Shown here piece after piece: positions 48,584-59,381 of a stretch of 64,000 nucleotides of DNA. The stretch lies in contig CABZPD010000002.1 in assembly GCA_902527415.1 (NCBI GenBank), positions 1 through 64,000 on the forward strand, in the 5' to 3' direction. Within the stretch, counting starts at the first letter, position 1, and each line of letters begins with the position of its first letter. The notes beneath the pieces were generated by a model. It worked only from the letters and a program-made list of their open reading frames with translations, was not told the DNA's origin and ran no database searches. A program made the position numbers and the translations under genes. The DNA comes from an uncultured Pelagibacteraceae bacterium. GTDB taxonomy: Bacteria > Pseudomonadota > Alphaproteobacteria > Pelagibacterales > Pelagibacteraceae.

Positions 48584-50085
48584 TAAAAGATTCCTTTTTT
48601 ATTATTTTGTTTTAATTTGCTTTTTCTTACTTCAATATTTAATTTATGAAGTTGACCAGATTTTAAATTTCTTAAATTTTGTACTGTAGTTAAAAAACGG
48701 TTGCTTTCTTTTTTATCCAAAATACCCTCAGTTAAAGTTAAAAATTTATTTATATAATTTTCTCTCTTAAACGGTCTTGCTCCATATGGATGTGCATCTG
48801 CTCTATCTAGTTCCTCTGTTATTTTTTTTCCATTATTAAGTGTTACTAATACTTTAGCACCAAATGCTTTATTTTTTGGATTTGGATCATGATATTTCTT
48901 TGTCCATTTTTTATCTTCATATGTTTTAATTGATCTCCAAATTTTAATTGTACTTTTTCTATTTGCCCTAGCTTTAGTATAAGATTTAATATGATGCCAA
49001 TCTCCGTCTTCCAAGGCAACAGCAAAAATATACATAATAGAATGATCTAATGTTTCTCTACTGGCATTAGGATCCATTTTTTGAGGGTCGTTAGCGCCTG
49101 TACCAATAACATAATGTGTGTGGTGGCTTGTGAATATATCAATTTTTTTAATTTGATTTAAATTTGAAATTTTTGTTTTTAGCTTTTTAGCTAGATCTAT
49201 TAATGCTTGCGATTGGTATTCTGCAGAATATTCTTTTGTATATGTCTCTAAGATAGCTTTCTTACTTTCACCTTTTTTCGGTAATGGGACTTTATATTTA
49301 GCTTTTTTGCCATCTAATATTCTTGCTAATACACTATCCTCACCTTCATAGATTGGACTTGGAGCGCCTTCACCTCTCATAGCTCTATCCACAGCTTCGA
49401 TAGCAAGCTTACCTGCATGTGCTGGAGCATAAGCTTTCCAACTTGAAATTTCTCCTTTTCTTGATTGTCTTGTAGAAATTGTTGTATGTAGTGCCTGCTG
49501 AACAGACTGATAAATAGTTTCAGTATTAAGTTTTAACAGTGTTCCTAATCCAGCAGCCACACTAGGTCCTAAATGAGCAATGTGATCAACTTTATGTTTA
49601 TGTAAACAAATTCCTTTAACTAAATTTACTTGAACTTCATATGCAGTAATTATTCCTCTTAGTAAATCCAATCCACTTTTTTTATTTTGTTGTGCAACAC
49701 TTATAAGTGGAGGTATGTTATCACCAGGATGACTATAATCTGCAGCTAAAAAAGTGTCATGAAAATCTAATTCTCTAACTGCGGTTCCATTAGACCAAGC
49801 TGCCCATTCACAATCAAATTTTAATTTTGAGTTTACACCAAATAAAGTTGCGCCATTTTTTCTAGAGTGTCTTAAAGCCATTTCTCTAGATGAAATTACT
49901 GGTTTTCTGTTTAAAGAAGCGATCGCCACAGAAGCATTATCAATAATTCTATTGATAACCATTTCAATAGCATTTTTATCTAGTTTAGCATTATCGCTTG
50001 CTATCTCTGCAATTTTCCATGCAAGCTGTTTCTTCTTTGGCAGATTAATTTTTGATGGATATACTTTAACTGTATGTAATAACAA
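48583..50085 (-). CDS. prpD: 2-methylcitrate dehydratase (MmgE/PrpD)
   Basis: '[30 protein letters not shown]', '[18 protein letters not shown]'. Confidence 0.92.
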   Translation of the reverse strand: MLLHTVKVYPSKINLPKKKQLAWKIAEIASDNAKLDKNAIEMVINRIIDNASVAIASLNRKPVISSREMALRHSRKNGATLFGVNSKLKFDCEWAAWSNGTAVRELDFHDTFLAADYSHPGDNIPPLISVAQQNKKSGLDLLRGIITAYEVQVNLVKGICLHKHKVDHIAHLGPSVAAGLGTLLKLNTETIYQSVQQALHTTISTRQSRKGEISSWKAYAPAHAGKLAIEAVDRAMRGEGAPSPIYEGEDSVLARILDGKKAKYKVPLPKKGESKKAILETYTKEYSAEYQSQALIDLAKKLKTKISNLNQIKKIDIFTSHHTHYVIGTGANDPQKMDPNASRETLDHSIMYIFAVALEDGDWHHIKSYTKARANRKSTIKIWRSIKTYEDKKWTKKYHDPNPKNKAFGAKVLVTLNNGKKITEELDRADAHPYGARPFKRENYINKFLTLTEGILDKKESNRFLTTVQNLRNLKSGQLHKLNIEVRKSKLKQNNKKGIF

Positions 50086-50138
50086 AATAACTCCTTATTT
50101 GTGATTTTGTTTTAATAGTTAAAATAAATTAATCAATA

Positions 50139-50819
50139 TTAAAGATATTGAGATACAATTTTTTCAATACCTACAAAGTCTTTTATCAAGTGATTATGAT
50201 AAATTTCATCAATATTCTTTTCAGTATATCCGTCTTCTAATAAAATCATTGGAATTTCTGCCGCTTTAGCTGCATTTGCATCTGACTCACTATCACCAAT
50301 CATAATTGATTTATTTTTACTACCATCTAAAATTTCTATGATTGTTGTTATGTGCCTTGGATCAGGTTTGCAATAATCAAAAGTATTATAACCAGCAACA
50401 TACTCAAAGTAATCATATATCCCAATTTTTTTTAGAAGATCTACCGCAAGATGTTCGGTTTTATTAGTACATACAGCCATTGATATATTTTCATTTTTAC
50501 ACCAATTTAAAAAATCTTTTACACCAGGCATCAAAGTACTTTCATTTAAAATATTATTTCCATAATAGGAAATAAACTCATCTGTCATTTCATTTTTAAT
50601 TTTCTCATTAATCGAAGTTAATTCTTTTTTAGCCTGGCTCCATATAGATCTACCAATCATTGCCCCAGCTCCTTGACCGACAGCACTTTTGAGTTCATCA
50701 AGAGATTTTGTAGGATATCCAAATTTCCTCATAACATGGTTATGAGCAAGCATTAGATCAGGCGCTGTGTCAACCAACGTACCATCTAAATCAAATAAAA
50801 TTGTAAATTTTTGTTTCAT
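50139..50819 (-). CDS. gph: HAD family phosphatase, phosphoglycolate phosphatase-like
   Basis: 'FDLDGTLVDTAPDLMLAHN', 'CTNKTEHLA', 'MIGDSESDANAAKAA'. Confidence 0.85.
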   Translation of the reverse strand: MKQKFTILFDLDGTLVDTAPDLMLAHNHVMRKFGYPTKSLDELKSAVGQGAGAMIGRSIWSQAKKELTSINEKIKNEMTDEFISYYGNNILNESTLMPGVKDFLNWCKNENISMAVCTNKTEHLAVDLLKKIGIYDYFEYVAGYNTFDYCKPDPRHITTIIEILDGSKNKSIMIGDSESDANAAKAAEIPMILLEDGYTEKNIDEIYHNHLIKDFVGIEKIVSQYL

Positions 50820-50888
50820 TTTAAAAGTATTTTAAAGAAATAAATTGTGAATTAATCAATATATATACTTAATGTAAATCAATTCTAA

Positions 50889-51500
50889 ATGAAAGTTTTA
50901 AATCAAAAAAAACTTAGAGAAAAATTTATTAAGTCAGGTGTAAAGATGATAGGTCCTGAAACTATTTTTTTTTCAAAAGATACAAAGATAGGGAGTAACG
51001 TAACTATAGAACCTTATGTTGTTATTGGTTCTAAAGTAAAAATTGGGAATAATGTAATTATAAAATCTTTTTCACATTTAGAATCTTGTAAAATTGAAAA
51101 TAAAGTTGAGATTGGTCCTTATGCCAGAATAAGACCTAATACAATTTTAAAAGAAGGATCCAAAGTAGGTAATTTTGTAGAGATTAAAAAAAGTACTTTA
51201 GGAAATAAATCTAAAGTTAACCATTTGTCTTATGTGGGAGATGCACAAATTGGAAAATCAGTAAATATTGGAGCAGGCACAATTACTTGTAATTATGATG
51301 GAGTTAAAAAAAATAAGACAAATATTAAAGACAAAGTATTTATAGGCTCAAACTCTTCTTTAGTTGCTCCAATAACCATAAACAAAAATAGTATTGTTGG
51401 AGCTGGATCTGTAATTACAAAGAACGTTAGAACAAAATCTTTAGCATTAACAAGACCGCCACAATTAGAAGTTAAGAATTACAAAAGAAAGAAAAAATAA
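50889..51500 (+). CDS. Stand-alone GlmU C-terminal-like acetyltransferase (left-handed beta-helix)
   Basis: 'NHLSYVGDAQIGKSVNIGAGTITCNYDGVKKNKTNIKDKVFIGSNSSLVAPITI'; no uridylyltransferase domain. Confidence 0.88.
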   Translation: MKVLNQKKLREKFIKSGVKMIGPETIFFSKDTKIGSNVTIEPYVVIGSKVKIGNNVIIKSFSHLESCKIENKVEIGPYARIRPNTILKEGSKVGNFVEIKKSTLGNKSKVNHLSYVGDAQIGKSVNIGAGTITCNYDGVKKNKTNIKDKVFIGSNSSLVAPITINKNSIVGAGSVITKNVRTKSLALTRPPQLEVKNYKRKKK

Positions 51501-51503
51501 TTT

Positions 51504-53324
51504 ATGTGTGGAATTATTGGAATATCAAGTAACAAACCTGTTTCTGCAAATATAATTAATTCATTAAAAAAATTAGAGTACAGAGGGTATGACTCAGCAG
51601 GAATAGCTACACTTTCAGATGGTGAAATCAATGAAGTAAAATCAGAGGGAAGAGTTGATAACTTAGAAAATAATTTTGATTTAAAAAATTTAAGAGGAAA
51701 TATTGGCATAGGCCATGTAAGATGGGCAACTCATGGAATTCCAAATAGTTTAAATGCTCATCCTCATTCTTCTCATAACGTATCTGTAGTTCATAATGGA
51801 ATTATTGAAAACTCTACAATATTAAAAAAACATCTAATTAACAAAGGTCATAATTTCAAATCACAGACAGATACAGAAGTAATTGTTCATTTAATAACAG
51901 AACATTTAAAGACTTCAGAATTAGAAGAAGCCATCACAAAAACTTTAAAACAACTCCATGGCAGTTTTGCTCTTGGAATTGTTTTTAAAGATATGCCAGA
52001 CTTAATAGTCGGTGCTAGAAGAGGGTCACCATTAGCTGTTGGTTATGGTCCAAACGAAAACTATCTAGGGTCAGATTCTTATGCTCTAAAATCTATGACA
52101 AATAAAATTACTTATCTGGATGATGGTGAATTTTGCATTGTTAAAAAAGATCAAGTTCTTTTTTTCAATGAAGATGGAAAGAAGGTTAATAAAAAAATAT
52201 TAGAATTATCATCTAATGAAGCAAATTATGACAAAGGTGATTTTAAACATTTCATGGCAAAAGAAATTGAAGAACAACCAACAACAATTAAAACTGGAAT
52301 TAAAGAATATGTAGATAATGTAAATAAAGACATAAATATTTTTAATTTTCCTTGGAAACTAGAAGAGATTAATTCAATCACATTAATAGGATGTGGAACA
52401 GCGTACCACTCTTGCTTAATGGCAAAATATTGGTTTGAGGAACTTACAAATTTAGATGTTAATATAGATATAGCGTCAGAATTTAGATATAGAAAAAATA
52501 GATTTAAAAAAGACAGTTTATATATCTTTGTTTCACAATCCGGGGAAACAGCAGATACTTATGCAGCTTTAGATATATGTAACAAAAACAGCATGAAAAC
52601 GTGTGCTGTTGTTAATGTAATCGAAAGCTCAATAGCAAGAAATTCTAATTTTGTATTACCAATTCATTGTGGTCCTGAAATTGGAGTGGCATCAACAAAA
52701 GCATTTCTTGGACAAATACTTGTTTTATATATTTTGGCTTTAAAACTTGGATCAATGAGGAATGAAATTGAAAAAAAAGAATATCAAGAAAAGATTAAAG
52801 ATTTAAAAGCTTTACCAGACTTAATAGAAAAAACACTGCTCCATGACAATAATATCCAGGCAATATCTTCAACATTTAATGAAGCTAAAGGTTCAATGTT
52901 TTTAGGAAGAGGGTATTCTTATCCAATAGCTTTAGAAGGTGCATTAAAACTAAAAGAACTCTCTTATGTTCATGCTGAAGGATATCCAGCAGGGGAAATG
53001 AAACACGGACCTTTGGCCTTAATAGAAGAGGGCATGCCAGTTGTTGTTTTGGCCCCAAGAGATAATTATTACAAAAAAACAATTTCTAATATGCAGGAAG
53101 TTATTGCTAGAGGAGCGAAGGTATTATTGATAACCAACAAAAGTAAAGATGAAGTTGTGTCAGAAAATATTTGGGAAACTATTGAAGTTGAGAATACAAA
53201 TGACGACTTACTTCCATTCCTTTTGACTATTCCTCTTCAAAAACTCGCTTATTACTCTGCTCTTAAAAAAGGTTATGACATTGATAAGCCTAGAAATTTG
53301 GCTAAATCTGTCACTGTTGAATAA
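51504..53324 (+). CDS. glmS: Glutamine--fructose-6-phosphate aminotransferase
   Basis: 'MCGIIGISSNKPVSANIINSLKKLEYRGYDSAGIA'; two SIS domains. Confidence 0.96.
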   Translation: MCGIIGISSNKPVSANIINSLKKLEYRGYDSAGIATLSDGEINEVKSEGRVDNLENNFDLKNLRGNIGIGHVRWATHGIPNSLNAHPHSSHNVSVVHNGIIENSTILKKHLINKGHNFKSQTDTEVIVHLITEHLKTSELEEAITKTLKQLHGSFALGIVFKDMPDLIVGARRGSPLAVGYGPNENYLGSDSYALKSMTNKITYLDDGEFCIVKKDQVLFFNEDGKKVNKKILELSSNEANYDKGDFKHFMAKEIEEQPTTIKTGIKEYVDNVNKDINIFNFPWKLEEINSITLIGCGTAYHSCLMAKYWFEELTNLDVNIDIASEFRYRKNRFKKDSLYIFVSQSGETADTYAALDICNKNSMKTCAVVNVIESSIARNSNFVLPIHCGPEIGVASTKAFLGQILVLYILALKLGSMRNEIEKKEYQEKIKDLKALPDLIEKTLLHDNNIQAISSTFNEAKGSMFLGRGYSYPIALEGALKLKELSYVHAEGYPAGEMKHGPLALIEEGMPVVVLAPRDNYYKKTISNMQEVIARGAKVLLITNKSKDEVVSENIWETIEVENTNDDLLPFLLTIPLQKLAYYSALKKGYDIDKPRNLAKSVTVE

Positions 53325-53353
53325 ACTTTAAACTCTGCTAAAACACCTCTAGG

Positions 53354-54739
53354 TTGAATATGAAAAGTTGGAAAAAAAATAGTTGGAGAAAATATCCTGT
53401 AAAACATATTCCAGAATATCCAGATAAAAAAGAACTGGATAAAGTTTTGGATAAGATAGGAACATTTCCTCCATTAGTATTTGCTGGAGAAACAAGACAT
53501 CTTAAAAGTCAGTTAGCTGATGTTGTAGATGCAAAAGCCTTTTTGCTTCAAGGCGGAGATTGTGCTGAAAGTTTTGCAGAATTTAATCCAGATAATATTA
53601 GAGATACGTTTAAACTAATGTTGCAAATGTCACTAGTTTTAACTTACTCAGCTTCATTACCAGTAGTAAAAGTTGGAAGAATAGCAGGGCAATTTTCAAA
53701 GCCAAGAAGTGCACCGACAGAAATAAAAGATGGAGTAGAGCTGCCAAGTTATTTAGGTGACAACATAAATGCTATGGAATTTACTGAAAAGGCAAGGGTT
53801 CCAGATCCTAAAAGATTATTTAAAGCATACTCACAATCAGCTGCAACATTAAACCTTATAAGAGCATTCTGTCATGGTGGTTTTGCAGATCTAAAGAATG
53901 TTCATAATTGGAATTTAGGTTTTATTAAAAATTCACCTGAGTTAAAAAGATTTAAAGAGTTAGAGGATAATATTGCAAATGCTTTAGCTTTTATGGATGC
54001 TTGTGGAATTAACTCAGATTTTAATAGAAGATTAAAAACTGTTAACTTCTGGACATCACATGAGGCATTATTACTTCCTTTTGAAGAAACAATGACAAGA
54101 ACAGATTCTACAACGGGAGAGAATCACGATACATCTGCCCACTTTGTTTGGATTGGAGATAGGACAAGACAACTGGACGGAGGTCATGTTGAGTTTTGTA
54201 GGGGTATAGAAAATCCAATAGGAATTAAATGTGGACCTACTTTAAAAGCTGATGATTTAATTGATCTTTGCAACAGAATAAATCCTAAAAATGAAAAAGG
54301 TAAAATTACACTGATATCAAGATTTGGAGCAGATAATGTTTCAAAATTTTTACCAAAATTAATTAGGGCAATAAAAAAAGAAGGTTTAAATGTAATTTGG
54401 TCATGTGATCCTTGTCATGGAAATACAGTAAAAGCTGCTACAGGATTTAAAACAAGACCATTTAACAGTGTATTAAAAGAAGTTAAAAATGTTTTTGCAT
54501 GTCACCAAAGCGAAGGAAGTTACGCTGGTGGTTTACATATAGAATTAACTGGTCAAAATGTAACAGAGTGTATTGGTGGAGCACAAAAGATATCAGAAAA
54601 AGACTTATCATCAAGATATCACACGCATTGTGACCCAAGACTAAATGCAAACCAAGCTCTGGAATTAGCTTTCTTGATTTCAGATGAGATTAAAAAGAAT
54701 AGCTCTTATTCTAAAAACGCAGATAGAGCGGCATCTTAA
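53354..54739 (+). CDS. Class II DAHP synthase
   Basis: 'SWRKYPVKHIPEYPD', 'AFLLQGGDCAESFAEF', 'GRIAGQFSKPRSAPTE', 'WSCDPCHGNTV'. Confidence 0.95.
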   Translation: MNMKSWKKNSWRKYPVKHIPEYPDKKELDKVLDKIGTFPPLVFAGETRHLKSQLADVVDAKAFLLQGGDCAESFAEFNPDNIRDTFKLMLQMSLVLTYSASLPVVKVGRIAGQFSKPRSAPTEIKDGVELPSYLGDNINAMEFTEKARVPDPKRLFKAYSQSAATLNLIRAFCHGGFADLKNVHNWNLGFIKNSPELKRFKELEDNIANALAFMDACGINSDFNRRLKTVNFWTSHEALLLPFEETMTRTDSTTGENHDTSAHFVWIGDRTRQLDGGHVEFCRGIENPIGIKCGPTLKADDLIDLCNRINPKNEKGKITLISRFGADNVSKFLPKLIRAIKKEGLNVIWSCDPCHGNTVKAATGFKTRPFNSVLKEVKNVFACHQSEGSYAGGLHIELTGQNVTECIGGAQKISEKDLSSRYHTHCDPRLNANQALELAFLISDEIKKNSSYSKNADRAAS

Positions 54740-54777
54740 GACATTGTAAAATTTTAAATATCTAATACTTTAAAATC

Positions 54778-55515
54778 ATGAATGCTTCAGAAAAAGTAAA
54801 ATTTATCACTACTTGGATTAAAGATTATGTAAATAATATGCCAAGTAAGGCAGAGTCATTAGTTATAGGAATTTCTGGAGGAATAGATTCGTCAGTTTCT
54901 AGCACATTAAGTGCAATGACAGGTTTAAAAACTATTGTTTTATCAATGCCAATCAAACAGAAATCACATCAACATGATTTAAGTTTAAAGCATCAACAGT
55001 GGTTAGTTAAAAATTTTAAAAATGTTGAGGCACATACTATCAATTTAGATGAGTTATTTTTGGCTTTTAGTTCCAGTTTATCAAATTTTGATAATGAACA
55101 TGGAATGGCGAATTCTAGAGCTAGATTAAGAATGACAACGCTTTATCAAGTTGCTGCAGCAAATAAAGGAATAGTAGTTGGAACTGGAAATAAAGTTGAG
55201 GATTTTGGTGTTGGGTTTTATACAAAATATGGAGATGGTGGCGTAGATATATCGCCCATAGCAGATTGCAATAAAACTGAAGTTTGGGAGATTGGAAAAG
55301 AGCTTGGAATTTTAAAAGAAATTATAGACGCAGCTCCCACAGATGGTTTGTGGGATGATGGAAGAACGGATGAAGGTCAACTTGGACTAAAATATGAAGA
55401 ATTAGAAGAGGCTATGGATAATCCAAATTCAGCTAATCGAGCTAAATACGAAACAATTAGAAAACAAAATTTGCACAAAATGGAGCCAATTCCAGTGTGT
55501 AAAATTCCAAATTAA
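54778..55515 (+). CDS. nadE: NAD+ synthase (ammonia-dependent size)
   Basis: 'VIGISGGIDSSVSSTLSAM', 'VVGTGNKVEDFGVGFYTKYGDGGVDISPIADCNKTEVWE'. Confidence 0.93.
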   Translation: MNASEKVKFITTWIKDYVNNMPSKAESLVIGISGGIDSSVSSTLSAMTGLKTIVLSMPIKQKSHQHDLSLKHQQWLVKNFKNVEAHTINLDELFLAFSSSLSNFDNEHGMANSRARLRMTTLYQVAAANKGIVVGTGNKVEDFGVGFYTKYGDGGVDISPIADCNKTEVWEIGKELGILKEIIDAAPTDGLWDDGRTDEGQLGLKYEELEEAMDNPNSANRAKYETIRKQNLHKMEPIPVCKIPN

Positions 55516-55517
55516 TC

Positions 55518-55542
55518 AAATAGATTCACAAATCTATTTTTT
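55518..55542 (+). terminator. Intrinsic terminator downstream of nadE
   Basis: AAATAGATT-CACA-AATCTATTT followed by T residues. Confidence 0.65.
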
Positions 55543-55560
55543 AAGTATATTCCTAAAATA

Positions 55561-56916
55561 ATGAGTAAAGATATTTTTTTAACAAATAATCTTTCAAATA
55601 AAAAAGAGAAATTTGTTCCACTAGATAAAAATAATATAAGAATGTATGTGTGTGGTCCAACAGTTTATGATGATCCCCATATTGGGAATGCGAGACCAAT
55701 AGTTGTATTTGATATTTTATTTAAAATTTTTAAAAAAAATTATCCCAAAGTTACATATGTTAGAAATATTACAGATGTAGATGATAAAATTATTAAATCT
55801 TCAAAAGAAAATAATATTTTGATTTCAGAATTAACCAATAAGGTAACTAAAAGTTTTAGTGAAGATTGTCATTACTTAAATTGTGAAGAACCAACCCATC
55901 AACCTAAAGCAACAGAAAATATAGATTTGATGATTGAAATGATTTCTGAATTAATAAAAAAAGGATTTGCATATGAAAATAATAGGCATGTTTATTTTGA
56001 GGTTAAAAAATTCAAGGATTATGGTCAACTATCAAATAAAAAATTAGAAGAACTTATTGCTGGATCCAGAGTAGAAGTCAGTGAAAATAAAAAAAATTCA
56101 GAAGACTTTGTTTTGTGGAAACCTTCAGAAGATGACGAACCTTCATGGGAATCTCCATGGGGAAAAGGAAGGCCAGGATGGCATCTAGAGTGTTCAGCAA
56201 TGTCAAAAAAATTTTTAGGAGATGAGTTTGATGTTCATGGAGGTGGTATAGATTTGTTATTTCCTCATCATGAAAATGAAATAGCTCAATCAAGATGTGC
56301 AAATGGTACAAAAATATTTGCAAAATTTTGGATGCATAATGCATTCATCACTATGTCTAATGAAAAGATGGCTAAGTCTCAGGGAAATATTTTAAAAATA
56401 AAAGATTTTAGAAATAAGATAAGCGGTCAAGTTTTGAGATTAGCTTTATTGAGTGCGCATTATAAACAACCATTAGATTGGAACAATAAACTTCTGGACG
56501 ACTGTCAAAACACGATAAATAAATGGTACAATTCATATTTAGATATTGAAAATAATTCTAAAGTTTCTGATGAAATTCTTCAGCCACTTTACGATGATTT
56601 AAATACACCTGGATACATTGCTAATTTACATCAATTATATGACAAAGCTCAAAAAGGTAATGATGAAGATAAATCTTTATTTGTTTCTGCTTGTAAATTT
56701 GTAGGACTATTAAACGAAAGTAAAGAAAATTGGCTTAAATTTAAAATTAGCAAAGCTTTAATTTCTGAAAAAGAAATCTTACAAAAAATTCAGGAAAGAA
56801 ATAAGGCAAGAGAGAACAAAAATTACGAAGAAGCTGATAAAATTAGAAATGAGCTTTTAGACAAAGGTGTTTTAATAGAAGATAAAGATGGTAAAACGAC
56901 TTGGAAATTTAAATGA
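55561..56916 (+). CDS. cysS: Cysteinyl-tRNA synthetase
   Basis: 'MYVCGPTVYDDPHIGNARP' HIGN, 'PGWHLECSAMS', 'KMAKSQGN' KMSKS-like. Confidence 0.96.
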   Translation: MSKDIFLTNNLSNKKEKFVPLDKNNIRMYVCGPTVYDDPHIGNARPIVVFDILFKIFKKNYPKVTYVRNITDVDDKIIKSSKENNILISELTNKVTKSFSEDCHYLNCEEPTHQPKATENIDLMIEMISELIKKGFAYENNRHVYFEVKKFKDYGQLSNKKLEELIAGSRVEVSENKKNSEDFVLWKPSEDDEPSWESPWGKGRPGWHLECSAMSKKFLGDEFDVHGGGIDLLFPHHENEIAQSRCANGTKIFAKFWMHNAFITMSNEKMAKSQGNILKIKDFRNKISGQVLRLALLSAHYKQPLDWNNKLLDDCQNTINKWYNSYLDIENNSKVSDEILQPLYDDLNTPGYIANLHQLYDKAQKGNDEDKSLFVSACKFVGLLNESKENWLKFKISKALISEKEILQKIQERNKARENKNYEEADKIRNELLDKGVLIEDKDGKTTWKFK

Positions 56917-58514
56917 GCAAAGAACAACTTTATATATTTGATACAACACTGCGTGATGGTGCACAAACTCAAGGTGTAGATTTTTCAATTGATGATAAAG
57001 AAAAAATCTCATCAGCTTTAGATAAATTGGGTGTTGATTATGTTGAGGGTGGTTGGCCAGGGGCAAATCCAACTGATACTGAGTTTTTCAATAAAGATCA
57101 TAACTTTAAATCAACAAAATTAACTGCATTTGGTATGACTAAAAAATCTGAACATAGCGCAGAAAATGACCCTATGCTCTCATCCTTAATTAATTCAAAA
57201 AGTACTTCTGTTTGCTTGTTTGGAAAATCATGGGATTTTCAAGTGGATGTCGCATTAGGAATAAGTAATGAGCAGAATTTAATGAATATAAGTGAAAGCA
57301 CAAAACACATTGTTAAATCTGGAAAAGAGTTCATGTTTGATGCTGAACATTTTTTTGATGGATATAAAGCTAATCCAGAATATGCAATGTTATGTTTAAA
57401 AGCTGCTTTTGATAATGGTGCTAGATGGATTGTGTTATGTGATACTAACGGTGGTACACTTCCACACGAGGTTACAGAAATTGTATCTAAAGTAAGTAAG
57501 CAAATTCCAGGAAAAAATTTAGGAATACATGCTCATAATGATACCGAAAATGCAGTAGCTAATAGTCTTGCAGCAGTTCAAGCAGGTGTCAGACAAGTGC
57601 AGGGCACAATCAATGGTTTGGGTGAAAGATGTGGAAATGCTAATTTGATGTCATTAATTCCTTCATTTTTTTTAAAGAAAGATTTTTCAGATAATTTTAA
57701 TTTAAAAATTAAAAGAGAAAATTTAAAAAACTTAACTCAATGCTCAAGATTATTAGATGAGATATTAAATCGTAAACCAAATAAACATTTACCTTATGTT
57801 GGAGCTTCTGCTTTTTCTCACAAGGGTGGAATGCATGTTTCAGCAGTTCAAAAAGATCCCAAAACCTATGAGCATATTAATCCTGAAGAAGTTGGAAATT
57901 CTAGAAATATTGTAGTTTCAGACCAATCAGGTCAATCCAATATAATGTCAAGATTGAATTCTATAGGAATTAAAGTTGAGAAAAGCGACCCAAAGATTAA
58001 AAAACTTTTAGATGAAGTGAAAGATCGAGAATTTATTGGTTATAGTTACGATGGTGCTGACGCATCCTTTGAGCTGTTAGCTCGAAGATTAATGGGAGAG
58101 ATACCAAGGTATATTTCTATTAATGAATATGATGTTTCAGTAAAGAAAGATAATGCAGGAGAAATTGTTTCATATGCAAAAGCTCAATTAGAAGTAGATG
58201 GAGATAAAATTTTGTGTGAGGGGCAAGGAAATGGACCTGTTAATGCTCTAGATAATGCAATTAGAAAGAATGTTAACAAGCTTGCTAAATATTCAGAATA
58301 TTTAAAAGATTTAAGACTTGTTGATTACAAAGTTAGAATTTTAAATACTGGTACAGAAGCTGTAACAAGAGTTAGTATTGAAAGTACTGATTCAAAGGGT
58401 GTTAACTGGTTTACCATTGGAGTATCACCAAATATCATTGATGCATCTTTCAAAGCTTTAGTAGACAGTCTAGATTATAAGTTATTTAAGGATAAAGCAC
58501 CCGGTAGTTTGTAA
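56913..58514 (+). CDS. cimA: Citramalate synthase
   Basis: 'YIFDTTLRDGAQTQGVDFSIDDKEKI', 'GIHAHNDTENAVANSLAAVQAGVRQVQGTINGLGERCGNANL'. Confidence 0.93.
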   Translation: MSKEQLYIFDTTLRDGAQTQGVDFSIDDKEKISSALDKLGVDYVEGGWPGANPTDTEFFNKDHNFKSTKLTAFGMTKKSEHSAENDPMLSSLINSKSTSVCLFGKSWDFQVDVALGISNEQNLMNISESTKHIVKSGKEFMFDAEHFFDGYKANPEYAMLCLKAAFDNGARWIVLCDTNGGTLPHEVTEIVSKVSKQIPGKNLGIHAHNDTENAVANSLAAVQAGVRQVQGTINGLGERCGNANLMSLIPSFFLKKDFSDNFNLKIKRENLKNLTQCSRLLDEILNRKPNKHLPYVGASAFSHKGGMHVSAVQKDPKTYEHINPEEVGNSRNIVVSDQSGQSNIMSRLNSIGIKVEKSDPKIKKLLDEVKDREFIGYSYDGADASFELLARRLMGEIPRYISINEYDVSVKKDNAGEIVSYAKAQLEVDGDKILCEGQGNGPVNALDNAIRKNVNKLAKYSEYLKDLRLVDYKVRILNTGTEAVTRVSIESTDSKGVNWFTIGVSPNIIDASFKALVDSLDYKLFKDKAPGSL

Positions 58515-58517
58515 AAA

Positions 58518-59381
58518 ATGAAAATTAAAAAATTTTCAGAAAAACCATCTGATCTTAAAAGTAGAATAGGGACAAAACCAATAGTTTGTTATCCAAATAC
58601 GAATATTGAAGAAAAAAATTTAAGTATTTTACATTCTGCTAGAGAACACTTAATTAAAAAGGATGAAGTAATAATACCTCCAAGAGACGCAAAAACGTTC
58701 GAAGTTAAATTTGGAGAGTTTTTTAGAATTGAAAGTGTAGAGGGACCTCAAGTAGGAGATTTAAATTTATTTAATTTAAATAATTTAGAAGAAAAATTTT
58801 ACTCAGGTAAAACAAGAGCACTTTATGGTACTCATCTTTCAGTAGGCGATAAAATGTTTAGTAGTTTTCCCTATCTTAGATCTTTAGCAACAATAACTTG
58901 GGACACTTTAGATTGGTATGATTATGATAAAGATGGAGGATCGGTTCATGATGTCATTGGCACAAGATGTGATCCTTATACATCAAAACTTTTGAGCGAT
59001 AATGATTATCACTATTGTTGCCACTCAAATTTAACAAGAGCTTTAGTTAAAGAAAAAAATATTCAATTAGATCGTGCAGAAAAAATAGTTCATGATGTAT
59101 TAAATGTATTTATGTTAACTGGATTTACTAATGATACTAAACAATACTTTATGAAAGCAAGTCCTGTAAGACCTGGTGATTATTTAGAGTTTTTTGCTGA
59201 AACAGATTTGTTAGGTGCCCTCTCTGCTTGTCCAGGGGGTGATTGCGGATCTGAACATTCATCTGATGTAGCAAAATGCTATCCATTAAAAGTTTCTATT
59301 TGGTCAGTAGATCATAAATATTTAAATAATATCAAACCATCGGCTATTTCCAATTATAACAGAAATCATGGCATAGATTAA
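58518..59381 (+). CDS. Urea carboxylase-associated family protein (DUF1989)
   Basis: 'GPQVGDLNLFNL', 'GTRCDPYTSKLL', 'HSNLTRAL', 'LSACPGGDC'. Confidence 0.85.
   Translation: MKIKKFSEKPSDLKSRIGTKPIVCYPNTNIEEKNLSILHSAREHLIKKDEVIIPPRDAKTFEVKFGEFFRIESVEGPQVGDLNLFNLNNLEEKFYSGKTRALYGTHLSVGDKMFSSFPYLRSLATITWDTLDWYDYDKDGGSVHDVIGTRCDPYTSKLLSDNDYHYCCHSNLTRALVKEKNIQLDRAEKIVHDVLNVFMLTGFTNDTKQYFMKASPVRPGDYLEFFAETDLLGALSACPGGDCGSEHSSDVAKCYPLKVSIWSVDHKYLNNIKPSAISNYNRNHGID

Noticed and set aside
46563-50085. prpDBC as a novel system
   Set aside because: A recognisable 2-methylcitrate cycle gene set; nothing unusual beyond gene order.
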